64,000 bases of DNA from Psettodes erumei (taxonomy: Eukaryota; Chordata; Actinopteri; Pleuronectiformes; Psettodidae): the NCBI GenBank assembly GCA_016785225.1, contig JAFBJZ010000112.1, forward strand, positions 1,116,001-1,180,000. Direction: 5' to 3'. Numbering within the stretch: position 1 is the stretch's first letter; each line of letters begins with the position of its first letter. Below, piece after piece: positions 62,301 to 64,000 of the stretch. The position numbers and the translations under genes are program-made. Below the pieces are notes generated by a model. The model made no database searches. It was given only the letters and a program-made list of their open reading frames with translations, and was not told the DNA's origin.

Positions 62301-63720
62301 ATCCAGGAAGGTGAACTCCTTCACCACCTGCAGGTATAAACGGTATGTTAGCTGCGTATAGCAGCAGCAACGTACAGTACTGCACAAAGAGCGACTTCTT
62401 GTTTTCTTTGAAATGCACGGTCTCGACAAAAAGACGAAGGCAGACGATTTCTAACTCCTTACCTGGCAGCGCCTGATGCAGATGACCCCAGAGTTTTTAT
62501 AATTTTTCTTCTTCAGCTTTTTTGGGTTGATGCATTCAAAATCAGCCTGCAAGTGAGAACGCCAGTCACCTTTGTGCCAGTTGAAGTATGAATAAATAAC
62601 AGGCGTTTTATTGGTAGAGCTGGAACCCAACGCACGCGCGTATAAAAGCCTCACCGGGGAAAGGTGTGTTCCCGCTTGCAGCTCCGCCAGTGTGGTTTTA
62701 AAGCTCCCGATGAGGTCATGAGAGCCGCTGACGTGGTGGTCGTAACAGTCAACCTGAGGTCAGAGACTTCCTGTTAACGCTGCTGCTGATATTCATCTTC
62801 ATTCAATTTTTATTTAAAATGAACAGTACGTGCTAAAAAATGTTAGTTTTGTCAAGGTCTAAAAACATGTAATAAATTACCAGGGTCACACCTCACATGC
62901 ACTATAAACCAGTGACATCTGAGCATCAGTAAAAGTGCAGTAACTACACAAGAACAAAGGAAGAAGTGCAAACCCTGGTGTGGTGTCGTCACTAACCGTG
63001 CATGCACACACACACAACGCTTATCCAGTCGGGGCACAAGCTCTCCTGTGTTTTAAGTTTGGGAGCGTTTTAAGATGGATAGGGGGGAAAAAAAGAAAAA
63101 TTAAATTACAAGATGAATTATTAGTATGTTAGAGCTGTTCTGGTCAATCAAGCCAACAAAAGCTAAAATAAGATTTCAATAACTCAAAGCATTCTTCAGC
63201 AGGTAGTTTAAAGAAACAGGTCACGTTAACAGGCTGCATCTTATAGCATAAAACTAACTCAAATTTTTAAAATAAAAAAAAAAAAAAAAAACAAATTACC
63301 TTGATGGGCTTCTCCACATCTCCTCCACAGAGAGATCTCAATGAGATGCGGAATGGTCTCCATACCGGGTTGAGGTTGTTGTACACAACCTGCATAAACA
63401 AGCAACCGTGAAGCATTGGTAAATAATAATTCAGTCATGAGGATGAATGAGTTGCTGGTAAAAATCTGTACCTCTGTTCTGTGGGCCAGCTGCCATCCAG
63501 TCTCTGTCTGCTTGTAGAACTCCAGGAACGGGTCGGACCACCACAAATACTGAATAACCCCACCCAGTTAATAACTTCCACCACTCAAAGGTATTATACA
63601 GTGAATTAAAGAAGCAAAGCGTCAGGCCGAAAACATAATGTTTAGTACCTTTTTGTCCAGCCTGCGGCCTGCAACCTCAAACTCTGCCACTCTGGTGTCT
63701 GTGATTTCTTCAGCACAGAT
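59345..63720 (-). CDS. Copine C (copine-1/3-like), 5' end outside window
   Basis: Third tandem copine; exons 1-3 lie right of the window. Visible exons in order: 63720-63649, 63549-63472, 63389-63300, 62753-62655, 62546-62463, 62327-62268, 62067-61934, 60990-60936, 60609-60558, 60473-60340, 59976-59743, 59464-59345 (TAG). Borders and phases match copines A and B; three exons are one codon shorter. C2B is altered: loop 1 reads YLWWSDPF instead of DFFGKSDPF, and loop 3 reads DHHVSGSHD instead of DYDSDGSHD, so several acidic calcium ligands are gone. The VWA domain keeps DFTGSNGDP, GPTNFSPIINHVA and IITDGVITDMD, though VGVGRADF has Arg for Gly. End: SYKLKPPNIFSVSEPS. Likely a functional protein with a calcium-insensitive C2B (inference); open frames argue against a pseudogene. 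Confidence 0.93.
60991..61933 (-). other. Copine C intron with teleost dispersed repeat
   Basis: Non-coding. The stretch 61643-61870 contains AAATGGTGAATGGATTGTAT, GACCACTCAAAGCTCTTT and GCAATTTGGGGTTCAGTATT, phrases of a very common teleost dispersed repeat that I recognise but cannot name with certainty. Confidence 0.6.
61643..61870 (+). repeat. Common teleost dispersed repeat
   Basis: Starts TAAAATGGTGAATGGATTGT and includes TTTTGCCCAGGGACATTTCA and GGAGGAGCCACAGAACGCAC. Diverged from the usual consensus as I recall it; no coding potential. Confidence 0.65.
62754..63299 (-). other. Copine C intron 6
   Basis: Non-coding; has an A17 run at 63274-63291 next to the donor of exon 6. Nothing else seen. 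Confidence 0.55.
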
Positions 63721-64000
63721 CTATTACAAAAACAAACAAAAAACAAAAAAGGGTCAAAAGTCTTGTGTAAACTGAGATCAGTAAACAGCACAAAGGACAT
63801 TCTCATGTTTTTAACTGCTAAACCGGTATTAAATTATACTAACAACAGAGTAGAAGTCACCACAGCCAGCACCACATACACAATATGCCTATTCCTTCCT
63901 TTATCCAGATGAAGTCCCTCTATTTGCTGAGAACATATTAAGAAAACACAACTTTATCTGTGTGTCATGATGGGATGAGCAAAGAAAACACAGTCTTTCA
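63721..64000 (-). other. Copine C intron reaching the window edge
   Basis: 280 bases upstream of exon 4; the exon 3 equivalent of copines A and B is not present, so it lies beyond 64000. Confidence 0.6.

Noticed and set aside
59345..63720. Copine C as a pseudogene because of altered C2B loops and shorter exons
   Set aside because: All visible exons are open, borders are canonical and length changes are whole codons.

Overview
The window looks like the nuclear genome of a teleost fish. The genes are split by many short introns with GT-AG borders. Introns and spacers carry Tc1/mariner, hAT-like and LINE remnants plus long CA/TG repeats typical of fish. Every gene is recognised from its exons by comparison with remembered vertebrate families; no search was run.

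Layout. (1) 1-11.5 kb, plus strand: the last three coding exons and 3'UTR of adarb2 (ADAR3). (2) 11.5-14.9 kb: spacer between converging 3' ends, with a palindromic repeat cluster. (3) 14.9-31.6 kb, minus strand: all of wdr37, 13 coding exons whose lengths sum to an open frame of 500 codons. (4) 31.6-32.6 kb: a shared head-to-head promoter region. (5) 32.6-35.3 kb, plus strand: idi1, six coding exons, 288 codons, with an N-terminal organelle-type leader and a C-terminal PTS1-like tripeptide. (6) 35.3-37.2 kb: unidentified sequence and a dead Tc1-like transposon. (7) 37.9-64 kb, minus strand: three copine genes in tandem, here called A, B and C. A and B are complete; C runs off the right edge. 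The order adarb2-wdr37-idi1 matches the neighbourhood known from human 10p15.

The copine array is the most interesting part. The three genes share exon borders and intron phases almost base for base, so they arose by tandem duplication. A and B each carry two alternative C-terminal coding exons after the same VWA-domain exon; C shows only the proximal type. The calcium-binding loops of the second C2 domain decay stepwise from A (intact) to B (loop 3 altered) to C (loops 1 and 3 altered), while the first C2 domain (where visible) and the VWA metal-site motifs are kept. Copine A has apparently lost one splice acceptor to a TG repeat and can be rescued by an in-frame AG nine bases inside the exon. 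Copine B has a LINE tail lying against the acceptor of its second coding exon. Together these suggest a recently diversifying family of calcium-responsive membrane-binding proteins.

adarb2 encodes a brain RNA-editing paralogue, wdr37 a WD40 scaffold, idi1 the IPP isomerase of isoprenoid synthesis. They are not a pathway; apart from the wdr37/idi1 promoter region no co-regulation is evident.
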